In this document: positions 35,465 through 46,980 of the stretch, piece after piece | Position numbering within the stretch: the stretch's first letter is position 1 | How the letters are laid out: every line of letters starts with the position of its first letter | NCBI RefSeq assembly: GCF_021917145.1 | Contig: NC_061064.1 | Location: 5,658,091 to 5,722,090 of the forward strand | Direction of reading: 5' to 3' | Length of the DNA stretch: 64,000 bases | From: Hypomesus transpacificus | Lineage: Eukaryota > Chordata > Actinopteri > Osmeriformes > Osmeridae | Program-made: the position numbers and the translations under genes | The notes under the pieces: model-generated | What the model was told of the DNA's origin: nothing | Databases searched by the model: none | The model's input: only the letters and a program-made list of their open reading frames with translations

Positions 35465-36590
35465 TGCGCGTGGCCCGCCACCTCACCTCATGAATCACCG
35501 ACCAGCAATGAATAGCCAAATAGCCTTTGACTAATGCCCTTATGGGAGTAATTAAAAGTAGTTCAAAGGCCTGAAAAGATTTAGTCTATAAAAAGATTGT
35601 ACCCTGATGGTGAAGGTCTAGTGCTTTAATAAATAGTTTTAATTACCGTTTAAAACTTATTCTGATTATTCTCTTTTTCTAACTATTCTAAATGTTGGCA
35701 TTTTGCCCCACTTTCCCAGACATGGTTTAATGTCTTAGACTGAGAAAGTTTTCAGTGCAGATCTACATTACATGTTTCTCTTACTATAGGACCAGGCTTA
35801 ATCCATGTCTAGTAAACTGGGCCATAGAGTTTCAATTTCTATGACATATTAGGTCAAATTAAATATTGTTTTGCATGATCCTAATGCCTGTCTTTATATA
35901 TAAATACATTCAATATGATCAGAACTTTGAAAAAAGTATCCACAACAGTGCCTCTGTCAGTTGTGTGTCAATGTAAACTGCAATGGTAGGCCACATCAAC
36001 TTGCTCACTATGATTGCCTCAATGCACAATTACTGTAAAACGTACAACAGAGCTGAAAGCGGTAATTTAGGTGGGGGGAGTGTTTCTTGCACGGGTGTGA
36101 TTGTCTTTTTCAACTGATATCGTCTGGCACTTTTGGCCTTGTTTGAAGACACACTGGAGCCCCGTCTTGTAATGTTTCTAATGTATATTAAAGAAACTTG
36201 GGTTAATCAAAGATTTATTAACTAATTAGCAACCAGCAAACTCGGTCAATATGTGCCTCCAGTTCGGTGTGTGTGTGTTATACTAAAGAACCTGCTGCTA
36301 TGTCGTCAAGATTGTAGGCCTACAGATCACAGAAAAAATATATAAAGCTAGTCGTTACTGCCCTCTGGTATTTGGTGTTTGTCAACACGCGTTGCAAAAT
36401 AGAAAAAACAATGGCCACAAGGTACACGGGCCGTGAACCTAGCTTGTTTTGCAGTGGTTTATGCACAGTCTCGCTAAACAGATGATCGGAGTGTTGTGAT
36501 GGGCTCAAATAAACACTCATTGCTATGTTTCATAACTGGAGGATTGACCGGAAGACTAGAAACTGCTCTTACATTACAATAAAAAGAGAT
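35465..36590. other. 3' flank of meprin copy B
   Basis: Homologous to the 3' flank of copy A as far as about 35900, including the MITE at 35705-35825 and an AATAAA at about 35627. Beyond that no gene is recognised. Confidence 0.5.
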
Positions 36591-36594
36591 TTGC

Positions 36595-36800
36595 TAAACC
36601 ACAAGGTTGCTATTCGATCATTTAATAAAAAGCTACAATTAAAACGTAATTGAATATATTCCTTGATCTATAGATATAGTAAGAGAGAAGGTCCTTAGAA
36701 CAAGTGAACAAGAAATCTCTCAATCTTAAATGAAAAAACTGTTGACAGGGTACGCCTCATCCACTGAGCTTAGGTTTCGAATGTTCAATGTCTTATAAGC
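36595..36800 (-). repeat. Inverted copy of the meprin 5' flank
   Basis: On the minus strand this matches the region directly upstream of the meprin start codons (about 26585-26690 and 30700-30960), including AATGATCGAAT and the AGAGATTT/TTGTTCACTTGTTCTAAGG stretches. No exon follows it, so it is a promoter-region fragment in inverted orientation. Confidence 0.7.
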
Positions 36801-37883
36801 AAGTGTTCTTTTTGATCTGACTAGCAGGACTTTGCCATGTTCAGTAACTGGATAATAAAATAAGACGTTTCTCCTACGGCAAGCGTTCTCAGATTTGGTC
36901 CAAGCTCAAACAACTGTAATTCAGTCACATTTTCACATATCAAGGTGAAACTTTGCAGGGTACTTCAGGGGTGTGGTGTCACCTTAAAGTTTTTTAGATT
37001 TGAAAAACCATCACAAAAAATGACATTTGATTTAGTGACACAAACCTGTTGAGGCAATGTGGACATTAATATAAATACACCCCTTTCAGCCATTTTGTAT
37101 TTGATTCAACTGTCTTAAGTAAAGTTTTTAGATAAATCAATAATACATATCTGTACACAATTTCAAGTCAATTTGACGATCGATTTGGAAGGTTTTCCCA
37201 AATTATCACTGTTTAGGAAAAAATCCATCATGGCGGACCTTATGGGTCATTGAGGCTTTTTTGTTCCTCATTGAAAATGAAGCATGTACACCCAGTTTCA
37301 GAATAAGTGGATCAATGGGTTGGAAATGCCATCACTCTGAAAAGTGGACATTTGAGTGTGGCATGTGACGCCCCCTTTGGTCTGATGTGGGCCAGTCTTT
37401 GTTGGACGTTAATTGTGCCATGTTGTATCAATATGCCAAATATAAAAACTTTTTACCAATGAGTTCATGAGATACATTACAAGAACAAATATAGCTGCAA
37501 ACAGCGATGCGGGTTCCTCCGCAAAATGGCAAAATATTATACACATGTACACTGTAGAAGGTCAAGAGTTGAACAACAAGAGAGCAAAAACACTTCACGT
37601 TTGGCCAACAACAATAGGCTGACTTGGGATTTGAACTCATGAGCATAAGGTTATAAGTCGGTCTCTCTATCCTCTCTGCTACACATCAACTGTTGAAATT
37701 GTACGGATAGAAAGGTGAGCTCAGGGACGGCCCAAGGCATAAGCGAACTAAGCGGCTGCTTGGGGCCCCCATGGCCACCAGGGGGCCCCCAAGAGCATAT
37801 TAAGTTACAGCTTAATTTTAAAATGATATTATGTTAATGGTAATTATACACATTTGCAATAAACTCAATATTGTGCGTATTTT
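36801..37883. other. Repeat mosaic to the right of the meprin cluster
   Basis: Contains a diverged copy of the tRNA-like repeat (36835-36970), a common fish repeat around 37480-37530 (AATATAGCTGCAAACAGCGATG), and a hAT-like terminus at about 37717-37800 (CAGGGACGGCCCAAGGCATAAG, GGGGCCCCCATGG). No gene is recognised. Confidence 0.5.
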
Positions 37884-38010
37884 GTTGGCGTAGTTGGTAG
37901 TGGTGGCGCTTGGGAAGTCAGAAGTGGTGAGTTCAACTCCTGGTCGGAGTGGACGGTGCCTCTGAAGGAACTCGCAAGACCACGTCTGTTACACACGCAC
38001 TCTGAGTGTG
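37884..38010 (+). repeat. tRNA-like repeat in the right hAT arm
   Basis: An A-box-like TGGCGTAGTTGG and a B-box-like GAGTTCAACTCC are spaced as in tRNA-derived SINE heads. Its first 23 bases recur at 25057-25079 near the left end of the cargo. Confidence 0.5.
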
Positions 38011-38835
38011 CACACGTGCCTAATGCTCTCAGTCTCCTGAGGAAACCTCTTGCTTTTAATGCTGGCATTCTAACATTTGGTGTTACTTTGTAGATATTAC
38101 AATACATTTGGCAATGATAGGAATGCTGTTGGACTTCAAAAGCAGTGTATATGGTTTGGCAGGGGCATATTTTGAATTCTGATTTTGGGCTGGTTTTATT
38201 GGCCATTGGGCTGGTTTTGGGCTGGTTTTGATTGGCCATTGGGCTGGTTTTGTCACACAGACCTGGCAACCGTGAATGCAGGTCACGTGAAATATTATCC
38301 AAACACTCGTTGAAAGACCGAGTCGGGAAATGAACGAATTGTTAAGTTTCCTCTAGCTACCAGTACAGAGCCTATGCAGGTCACGTGAGAAATGATCCAA
38401 AGGCTCGTACCCGCAGAACGAGTCTGTAAATGAACGAATCATTTCTGTTTACTTGGACGAGCGAGAAAATAAAGGAATTACTCTTTGAGAGGACTCGTTA
38501 CTCCGAGTCCTTGTAAGGATTCGTTCAAAATGAACAAATCGTTCACGAACGACACATCACTACTGTGGATTTAACTTTGTTTGCAGTGGATTTTCTAAAA
38601 ACATGTCACAAGAAAAGGCAGGCCATCAATTTGATAGTTTTACTGCTGCTTAACAACGTCAACGGAGGTTGTCAAAGTAGCAGAAAGTCGCCAATTTCGT
38701 TGCTTGTCGCTATGAGATTTTTTGTTTGTAGCTAGGATACCTAGTAGGTAAAGTGAAACCGTAACTCAATTTGAATATTCTTGAGTAATGTTGAGAACCG
38801 TAACTGATGTTACAGGATTCTGCCTTTGCTTCTCT

Positions 38836-39340
38836 AGGGCTTTTGGAAGTTACGGTGAAGACAACCACCTATTTCTTCTGGAGAGATTGTCCAAAGAGGA
38901 AGACAAGTCCAGACTGTCTCTCCAGGCACACTCCCAAGCTGAATAAGCTCTGGCTGTAACCCGGACCAGCATAGTTGCCATGGAGGGAGGCACAGGTGGA
39001 GTCACACAGCCAGCCGACAGACCTGATGAGACAACGAGCATAACCTCTTAAAAGGACGAGAAGATCCAGGGGAGGGCTGAGAAGTCTCTGTCCCAGGCGT
39101 CTCTCAATAAAGACACTTCACACCCTGTGCCTGCAGTGGCAGGTGTCGAGTGATAAACAGTTGGAGAGGAAGGACAGGGACGGGAGGAGGAATATAGAAA
39201 ACCTGGACATCCAGATGACAGTCATACATCGACCCAGTCATACATCAAACCACTGACTGTGGAGGAAGTCAGTGAGAAAAAGCAAGAGGAAGATTCAGAA
39301 AACAATGTGAAGGAGAAGTGGAAGATGGCAGCACCCATAT
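38836..39340 (+). pseudogene. Degenerate gene relic of unknown family, duplication unit I
   Basis: After an acceptor-like CTCTAG, the frame reads SYGEDNHLFLLERLSKEEDK and later SIVAMEGGTGGVTQPAD, with stops in between, then YIKPLTVEEVSEKKQEED and a Lys-rich end. It is paralogous to 50130-50640. The last part resembles the Lys-rich final exon of the minus-strand gene family (52214-52372). I do not recognise the protein. Confidence 0.55.
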
Positions 39341-40490
39341 CTGGGATATTTTGGCTTCATTTTTGTAGAGTGGGGGGAAGTGAAGTTGTTGACCCTTGGG
39401 CCATACAGGGCTCTAGACTGCGACCAAATGGTCTCACATTTAGGGAGCAGGAAAACAAGGCCACACGGACCAGCGACTTTCTTCTATGAAAAGTAGCTAA
39501 GGTTTGTCCATACGTTGCTAGATTTGTCGCTAGGTGCATTTTGGAAAATAAATTGCTAAATCTAGCGATTAAGTCACTAGTACAATTTGCTACCATCCAT
39601 AGATGCACCTTTACTTCATGCTTTGTGTAAATAATAATACACTAAACCACAATTTCTGTCTGATTTCTTCTGTGAAACTGCTTAAGGTTAATTTAAATGT
39701 GTTGTTAAAATGTTATCACTATGCAGCCATTTCTTTTCAGTCCTCTATGCATTCAAATGTTTTCAGTATACTTCAGAAGGGCATCGGCGATTGTTTAAGG
39801 TCACATAGCTGTATATCTATGTGGTATATCCATGTGGTCGTAAATGTATTTACAATCAAGTTAATTATTATCTAAACAAGGAGTCACAGTAGCCCACTGG
39901 GCAAATCTTGAATCCATCAATTCATGGGTTTCATGTGACCTCACACAGTGATTGTGGCGCCATCTTTGGGACCGAATTGCAAGATGCCATCTTAAATACA
40001 TAAATTACTTTTTACAATGTCCCCAAAAAACCCTGAGCACCATTAGAAATGGATGCTGCTATCAAGAGGGATCACTGGACTCCTACAGAACATAATTTAA
40101 AATGTGAGCATGTATAACGTTATTCTGGACAGCTAGCACAAGATGCTAGCATTAGCTATATTAAATGCTAGCTGTCCAGAACAACGTTGATATCAATTTA
40201 CATTAGTAATGTTAGTTATGTAAGGTATTTTATTATGAGCTTTCGTTGAGACAAGGGGAGTCACTGTTCTGACGGTCTGGCGGAGTGAGTTAAATAAAGT
40301 GAGACGTGCAGTGCCGTCTTGGAAGCCTGTGTCCGAACCTAAGTTTAGCATATATATAGAAAACCGTCGGCTATAGTTCTATGGTTGAATTATGTTATGT
40401 TGCTACTTGTTGGAGTGGCGTTAGTATGTTAAACTACTTTTCATTTGATGTCCTGATGTGACTGATATTACAACAGAATCAGATGGCAAT
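39341..40490. other. Non-coding part of duplication unit I
   Basis: The left third (to about 39560) is paralogous to 50640-50890. The remainder shows no recognisable gene or repeat. Confidence 0.45.
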
Positions 40491-40740
40491 TCAGTTCAGT
40501 GATATAAACGCTTTTTGTGTATCATAATATTGCTTGATTAACAGACTGCCACTGACCCTTCCTATGATCAAGAACATAGACTTCATCTCCAGAATGATAC
40601 ATTTTGGGATCATTAACCCAATCTGATGAGAAGTAGCGGTAGGCTTCGGTGCTTTTAAATGCCTTAAGGGTTTCCCCAGTGTATGGAGAGGGATGGTGGA
40701 CGAGGTAAATATAGATGTCAGCAAACGTCAAATTTGGCTG
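40490..40740 (-). pseudogene. Exon relic like the N-terminus of fish SWIM/YqaJ-type proteins
   Basis: The minus-strand frame reads MTFADIYIYLVHHPSPYTGE, LKAFKSTEAYRYFSSDWV and DEVYVLDHRKGQW. This pattern (a YxYLxxxPSPYT motif, then a Lys-Ser-x-x-Ala-Tyr motif) starts uncharacterised fish proteins that carry SWIM or YqaJ domains. No further exons of such a gene are seen. Assignment is from memory and tentative. Confidence 0.35.
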
Positions 40741-41035
40741 GTTTTTACTATACTTTAGTAGAGTAAGCAGTTCACTTGTCAGTACATAAGGATCAAAACC
40801 TCAAGTATTTATCTTGCAAAATATATTGTTGCTTTTCGTCGGTGGTAAGGTGTGCTATTTAGTGTGCGGCATCATTCATTCTCACTGAGGAGACCCAGGG
40901 AGAGGCTTCAAATTGGTCCCTAAAGTGGCGGCCGCAACAAAAACGTCACGTGACTGAAAGTACACCAAAAAATCTGTAACAAAAGTCATGTTGAATGAAG
41001 CAAAGTTAGTATTGTCCCCAGATACAATGAACGCA

Positions 41036-41185
41036 GTCTCATCGGCGCCAGGTGGAGGCCGACTCCTAATGTTCTGACATTTGGGGACATGTTGCTCTGC
41101 TGGCCCCGGAGCGAACAGTCAGCCACAGTGAGGACAGGTCACGTCATCCGGGTGTTGGATTATAGGTGGCAGTTTTGTAGAGCCA
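41036..41185 (-). pseudogene. ZC2HC-type zinc finger fragment
   Basis: On the minus strand: TCPHCG, a TGA stop where another residue is expected, LFAPGPAEQHVPKCQNIRS, then RPPPG. The C-x2-C...H-x3-C arrangement with a KCQNI/RPPP ending matches the ZC2HC1-type finger. The internal stop and isolation suggest a dead fragment. Confidence 0.45.
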
Positions 41186-41630
41186 GAAGGCGCTTGTTGC
41201 CCCTAACTGTTCATGCCCTCGTTTTCAGTAATTCTTCTTCATCTGAAATTTAAAGTACAAGTCATGTCAAACACAAACCATTACAAACAGGAAGACATTA
41301 ATTATATTCACCATGTCTCACCATCACAAACAATATAAATGGGCAAGGGTGGTGTGTAACAGATGATGTCATATGTGTGTTTGTCTACATGATCTCTGTG
41401 TAGTGAAAGACAGAGAGAAAAAGCATGCATGATGTTAGTTAAACATCTGAAGAACAGATGTTTAATGTTTGATATGAATTTGCGTGACAGCCACCAGAGA
41501 AACCTGTCAAACATAACATTAAATGTAATTAGCCATACCAGTACACTTTCTCTCATCCGTACACTGAGGGTCTTACTGTTTTTACCCACATTTTACCACC
41601 CCCTCCATTTAGCCTTTCTGCTATCTGCCC

Positions 41631-43328
41631 TCACCTCTTTCCCACATTCTTCTTTTTCTTCTCCTTCTCGTCGTTTTTGGAGTCATCCTTTTGCTTTTGT
41701 GGTTGGACGTACGACATCGCTTTGGCCTTCTTTTCCCCTTTGCCAGTCGTCTCTTCTGTCATATCGTGAAAGCAGAACACATGCTTGCATGGAAGAAATC
41801 CTGATTCTTTTCAAGCCTCATTCGTTATTATTGTGCATATTGTGATTTATGCTTTAACAGTGTCATCATATGTGATGACACCTGTGATGATGATGACCCA
41901 CCTGCTGGAGCTCTTCCAATCCTCCTTGGAGCAGCTTTGTTGCATCAGCGGTCAAGTTAGTGATTGGTCCCAGACGAGAGTGTGGTAAATACCCCACAGC
42001 AGGCGGAGCCTCAGGCCTGCTAGGACTCACAACCCCAACGGTGACACAGTTAAGAGGAGTCAAAGCCCGGGGAACCTGCTGATTGAAGAGGATGGCCTCG
42101 GGAGTAGGAGGAGTCAGCGGGGGTGATTCCATGGCATCCTCAACAGGAGTGATCTCTGTCTCAGATAGATCCTTGGGACACACAGTCACAAGAGAAGACA
42201 TCACCTTTTGGCATGAGGGGACCTGGGATCTTTCCATGGCTCTTTTGGATGATAATCAACAAACTTAATGAGGATAGTGTCATTCTATACCTTGAATCAA
42301 ACAATAGCTAAATCAATGAATATGTACTGTGTCTGTATTGATTACTTACAAAGCGTTGGATGGTGCACTTCTCTTCTTCAGAGGGGTTGATCTTTGGCGT
42401 TGAACTACACACTTGGTCGATCCTCTCAGTGAGGGCCCTATACGCCCTGCACGCCATGTGCAGCTTCTGGATCTCTCTCTGCCATTTCTCATGCAGGTCT
42501 ACATCACTGTGATCAGCGTGGTCCGAGTCCATTACTTCATAAAGTCCTTCAAACTCTGTCAAGATCCGTTCCAACATGTCTTTCTGGATCTTTTGGAGCC
42601 TTCTCCCCCTGAACTCGTTCGCACACCGTCTCAGGGCTGCACCCACCTGGCCTTGCCTCTGGCTCTTCACAACAGGCACCTCTTTCAGGTAGGCGTCGGT
42701 GTTCATGACATCCTGGGTGACTTCAATGTCAAGTTGCAGAAGTTCCAGGGATGCCTTGATGGCCTGCCTGTTGAATCTCTGCCACAGGGGTCTGGTCTCC
42801 TGGTCTGGTCTCAAAGAGCCAGGGGGAATGACCTGGACTGCACAATCCATAACAGGATTCTGGGGAGACCAAGAGTAAAGGACAATGTGCAGGCACAGGG
42901 CAGAGGGGAAAATGTGAAATTGTGTTCCCACCACATTCGACTCCCTATATTAGAGACACAGTCACTCAGAGGTATTTGACCATGTTTGCTGTTTAACCGT
43001 TTAAGTTCATACAAACTCTTATCATCTGTTTCATCCATTTCACTTATCACCGACTTACCAGAAAATCTTCATCATCAAATGAATGGAGAGAAAGATGGTC
43101 CCCATTTTTCCAATCCTTTTCATTGGGCTGGATAGTGGTCCCATCATGCTCAACTTCCTACATTAGAGACACAGTCACTCAGAGAGGTATTTGACCATGT
43201 TTGCTGTTTAAACATTTACATTTAAGTTGATGTAAGGCTCTTACCATTTCTGCGTCATCCATTTCTCTAACCAGTATCCGTTTGGATCTTTTTCCACTGT
43301 CCCCACAACGGTGATCAGGATCATCAAA
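41631..43328 (-). CDS. Unrecognised tandem gene family, copy I (damaged)
   Basis: Exons on the minus strand: 43328-43245 (FDDPDHRCGDSGKRSKRILV), 43157-43059 (EVEHDGTTIQPNEKDW), 42859-42350 (starts NPVMDCAVQVIPPGS; coiled-coil-like EFRGRRLQKIQKDMLERILT), 42171-41902 (Pro-rich, SPPLTPPTPEAILFNQQVP) and 41765-41631 (Lys-rich end, KEKKKKNVGK). Exon lengths are multiples of three. The acceptor of the last exon reads AC instead of AG at 41766-41767, so this copy may not splice normally. The last exon also lacks a TVEEVSEK-coding stretch present in copy II. I recognise no known domain and infer no function. Confidence 0.6.
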
Positions 43329-43675
43329 CTATGTGTCAGATAGATTGTTAATTTTCATAAATCGAATCTCTGAAAACCACTGCATTAGGCTATGGCCAAT
43401 AACAGTGATTATGGGAAGGTGTTACTAAAGAGGAACTGACCTGACTGGGAGAATTTGGTTTCGGCATGTCTGTTGCTGAACCCCAGATATCTGCCTCTCC
43501 TTGATCGGCTCACAATGATTGGCTGTGAAGCAATTGAGAAAGAGAGAACTTGTAACTTTTGTAACTGCAATGCTGTTGAGGTTTGATTTACAGGCCTTTA
43601 GTGGACTGAGCCTTGAGTCTCTTTTTACTGAGTAGGCCTAGCTGTGTAATAAGCGGGAAAAGTAAGGGATAATGT

Positions 43676-43799
43676 ATAGAACGCCGGTCATTATCGGGAA
43701 AATAAGCCCCGACAGGGCGAACAACACCCCAACGCGAAGCGGAGGGGTCTTGCTTCTCCCTGAAGGGGCTTATTTTCCCGATAATGACCGGCGTTCTAT
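43676..43799. mobile_element. Palindromic MITE
   Basis: A 124-bp element whose ends are perfect inverted repeats of about 40 bp (starting ATAGAACGCCGGTCATTATC). The centre is short and C/G-rich. It sits in the intron upstream of copy I. Confidence 0.8.
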
Positions 43800-44260
43800 C
43801 AAATAAATGTATAGATGGGTCATCCCCCTTGTTTGAATCCTTGATATTCTGTCGGGTACTCTGGGTCCAAATCATCCCATCGTGTTTGATTTTATTTTAT
43901 TCGGATCCCCATTAGCTGATGCCAAAGACACCAGCTACTCTTCCTGGGGTCCTTGAAGTGTTCATCTCCCTACATTAGAGACACAGGCTGGGTTGCACCA
44001 ACAAGGATTAACTCTTAAACTAAGTTTAAACCAGGTTTGTATTTTTATCCAGTTGCACCAAACTTTAAACCTAGTTTAACCTTAGTTAACAATTAATCCT
44101 GGGTAAATCTAACCCTTTGACAATCTCTGTTTAATTTCCATTTAAATCTAGATTAAATTTAAATCTGTTGCACCAGTCATTTTAAACCTAGTCTAAACCT
44201 GGATTAGCAGTTATATTTAAACCACCCCTGGAGGAGGTTTATCTCAGTTTTATTGACAAC

Positions 44261-45275
44261 ATGGCTGCATATCTTCGCTGGATGGGGTTAGAGGAAAGAG
44301 TTCCTCGCAGGAAAATTAGAGATTTGTTAAACCCTATTGAATTCTATGACAACAGCGAGTTTTCACAGCGGTATAGATTTACAAAAGAGTCTGTCATATA
44401 CCTAAATGGGAAGGTTGGACCAGCAATCAAGCATGGAAGTGAGAGGAATTTTGCTGTGCCACCGCTTCTCCAGCTCCTAGTAGCTTTGCGATTTTATGCT
44501 ACAGGGTGTTTTCAGATGGTTGATGGAGATCTTTTCGGAGTTTATAAATCCACAGTCTGCAGAATTGTCTGCAGAGCGTCCAAGGCAATTGCAAGTTTAA
44601 AGGCTCAGTACATTAACTTTGTACCAAGGAGAGAGACAACAGCTGGATTCTAAGGGAGAGCAGGTTTTCCAGGAGTAATTGGGGCTATCGACTGCACCCA
44701 CATTCCCATTACCAACCCAGGTGGTGAGAATGGGGAGCTGTTTCGGAATCGAAAGGGCTACTGCTCAATTAATGTCCAAGTTGTTTGTGATGACCAGGCC
44801 CAGATCACACACATTGTTGCAAGATGGCCAGGATCCACACATGACAGCCGAATCTGACAACAGTCAACTTTGTGCACTGCTGGAGAGAGGGGAGATCCGT
44901 GGACACCTGGTGGGGGACAATGGCTATGCATGTCGCCCATACCTGATGACTCCACTTTTGAACTCTGAGACCCAGGCAGAAAAAAACTACAGCTACTCAC
45001 ACATTCAAACAAGAGGGGTAATAGAGAGGGTGTTTGGGGTGTGGAAGCGGAGATTTCCATGTATACAGGAGGGACTCCGCACAAAACTGGACACTACCCT
45101 GACCATCATTGTTGCAGTAGCTGTTTTGTACAACTTTGGGAAGAGAGTAGGAGATGAGCTTCCCGAGGAGGATGAGCACCCACTTGAGGATGATCTGGAA
45201 GATGCTCAAGTGCAGAATGCTGCAAATGCAAATGCTGTCAGGAGAACACTGATCGAAAACCACTTTGCAGCATAA
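44261..45275 (+). pseudogene. Harbinger (HARBI1-like) transposase with stop and frameshift
   Basis: The frame opens MAAYLRWMGLEERVPRRKI and continues with FYATGCFQMVDGDL. A TAA at 44651-44653 is followed in the same frame by FPGVIGAIDCTHIPI (first catalytic Asp) and ARWPGSTHDSRI (second Asp). Two bases appear lost at about 44858, after which another frame carries HLVGDNGYACRPYLM, the catalytic Glu region VIERVFGVWKRRF and a stop at 45275. Enzyme of this family cut and paste the element as DDE nucleases. This copy cannot make a full-length enzyme unless readthrough occurs. Confidence 0.88.
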
Positions 45276-45490
45276 TTAAGGTCAGTATTGGCAGTATATT
45301 GTTATATTTCGATTGATATGTGCACTTATACAATAGATTACCTTAACCCATACTTATTAACTAATATGCTACTTGCTTTCTCATCCATACAGGGAGGAAC
45401 TAATAAGAACAGCGAGACAAGAGGACTGCCAATTTCATTGAAAGAAACATTTTACTCCAATAAATACAAATACATTACACAATTTTTGTT

Positions 45491-46492
45491 TCAGAATTCA
45501 TTCAAAAAACTTTCTAATTCTCGTGACTGGCTTAGATCCAGTAGCCTCTGCTTCTGAAGAGTTAGGACCTCTTTCTGTAGCAACAGGACATCTTTTTTAA
45601 TTTTTGCATTTTCTATATCAAGCATGCATCTCTCCTTCTCTAATGTGAGAAGCTCCTGGTGAAAGCTAAGCTTAGGGTGCTTAGCAGGGGGTTTCACAGG
45701 TGATGCTGCTGCTTCCATGTTTCGATGAAGCTCCACTTGCTCCAGTACGATGATAGTGTCAACTAGACAAAACAAAAAAACATAGAAACACATTAGGAGG
45801 CTACCTACAACAGTAAATGCACAATGCACTTGAGGTCTCTTGAGGTCCAATAACATAGGAAATAACTAATTTAATAAATCACCATAGGCTACTAAAGAGA
45901 ACATGGAACTGTTATTTGTGTAGTATGATGTGCGATTCTTTTTTTAAAATAAACATCTAAGGGGTATGTACAGTAATACATAGGCTCTAACAAATGCTTT
46001 GTAGGCAAAATTATAGCCTTTCGTCATTTTTGTCACGTTATTGCTGCAACCAACGGCGTTGGAGTTCGTAGTAACTTACTTGCAGCTTCTTTGGTTGTCC
46101 TGTCATCCAATGCGCCGTCATCGTCGTAGGGGTTGGGGAGGGGTGAAATCTGCTGCGGGATCATATCAATTATCTTTTTTGACAGTGCATCCGTAGCATT
46201 AATTGGTGGTCCTCCGCCGGTTTGAAATTGGCTACGCCTCTCTTCCCTCGCATCTTTTTTTGCATTTGCTTTTTTTTTCAAATTTTCCAACAGGCTTTCA
46301 GTTGTGCCCTGTCCCTCGTCTGATTCCGGTAGAACCATTAAAGCGGTCAGCTAACTGGACCCAGCTCCTCTCCTTCTCTAATGTACTGTTGTCAGTCCTT
46401 TTATCTTCTATTGTTACCCCAAATTCCTCCATTAACTCGGTCACCAACATCTTTTCAAATGTTGAAAAGTTTGAATCTCTTTGCCGTGCCAT
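45491..46492 (-). pseudogene. Harbinger Myb/SANT-like (NAIF1-type) DNA-binding protein, frameshifted
   Basis: Minus-strand start at 46492 (MARQRDSNFSTFEKMLVTEL, then WVQLADRFN), a frame change around the A-run at about 46265-46330, then ANAKKDAREERRSQFQ and IIDMIPQQISPLPNPYDDD, a donor near 46083, and a final exon (about 45763-45491) with VELHRNMEAAASP and a leucine-rich helix ending LESFLNEF. Harbinger elements encode such a protein to bring the transposase to the DNA ends. One base seems to be missing in the A-run. Confidence 0.75.
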
Positions 46493-46980
46493 AATGTAAT
46501 AGTTAGCTAACGTTAGCTGGCTAAAGTGACAGGGTTGATTAGCTATTTTATAGCCGTAGTGGTAGGTATAAACGGTAACTAACGGTAGCTATCAGTAACA
46601 GCATTTATTCAAAAAGCAGCTAGTTAAGGAAAAAGAGCGCATGCATTCATTTAGGGCTATTTAGTTCCGTATATGTTAAACATATGTTGTGAATTTGTTT
46701 ACATTTCGTCGGAATCCATCATGGCGGACATTGAACATAAACTAATCCTGTTTTAACCCTTGTTTAAACTAGTTTAGCTAATCCAGGGTTAAAATTAAGA
46801 TGTGCAACACATCTCTGATTAATTATAAACCAGTTTAAACATAGATTTACTAACCCTAGATTAACTCTAATCCAGGATTAATTTAATCCTTGTTGGTGCA
46901 ACCCAGCCACAGTCACTCAGAGACATTTGACCATGTGTGCTTTGCAACCATTTAAGTTGAAGTCAATAAAAGGCTCTTAC

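Larger units (their letters stand above)
24444..38562. mobile_element. 14.1-kb segment bounded by hAT-like termini and 8-bp target duplication, carrying meprin-like genes
   Basis: Left end TAGTGATGGGAAGTTCGG, right end the complement of TAGTGATGTGTCGTTCG; subterminal regions carry repeated TTCGTTCATTTT-like words, usual in hAT elements. The flanking 8 bases are identical: CTGTGGAT at 24436-24443 and 38563-38570. The paralogous sequence at 49855-49875 reads straight through (CTGTGGATTTAAC), so the site is empty there. hAT-like sequence occupies roughly 24444-25056 and 37907-38562. The 12.8 kb between contains the meprin cluster and other repeats, bordered by a 23-bp direct repeat (25057-25079, 37884-37906). 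No intact transposase is seen inside. Confidence 0.7.
43986..46908. mobile_element. PIF/Harbinger transposon, full length but with damaged genes
   Basis: A 2.92-kb element with perfect 26-bp terminal inverted repeats (starting GGCTGGGTTGCACCAAC), flanked by the 3-bp duplication ACA (43983-43985 and 46909-46911). The uninterrupted target AGAGACACAGTCACTCAGAG is present at about 43165, 53792, 61981 and 62208. It carries a transposase on the plus strand and a Myb/SANT-like gene on the minus strand, the usual divergent or convergent pair of this superfamily. Confidence 0.93.

Noticed and set aside
43588-43875. Minus-strand 95-codon reading frame
   Set aside because: It runs through the palindromic MITE at 43676-43799 and is not conserved in copy II.
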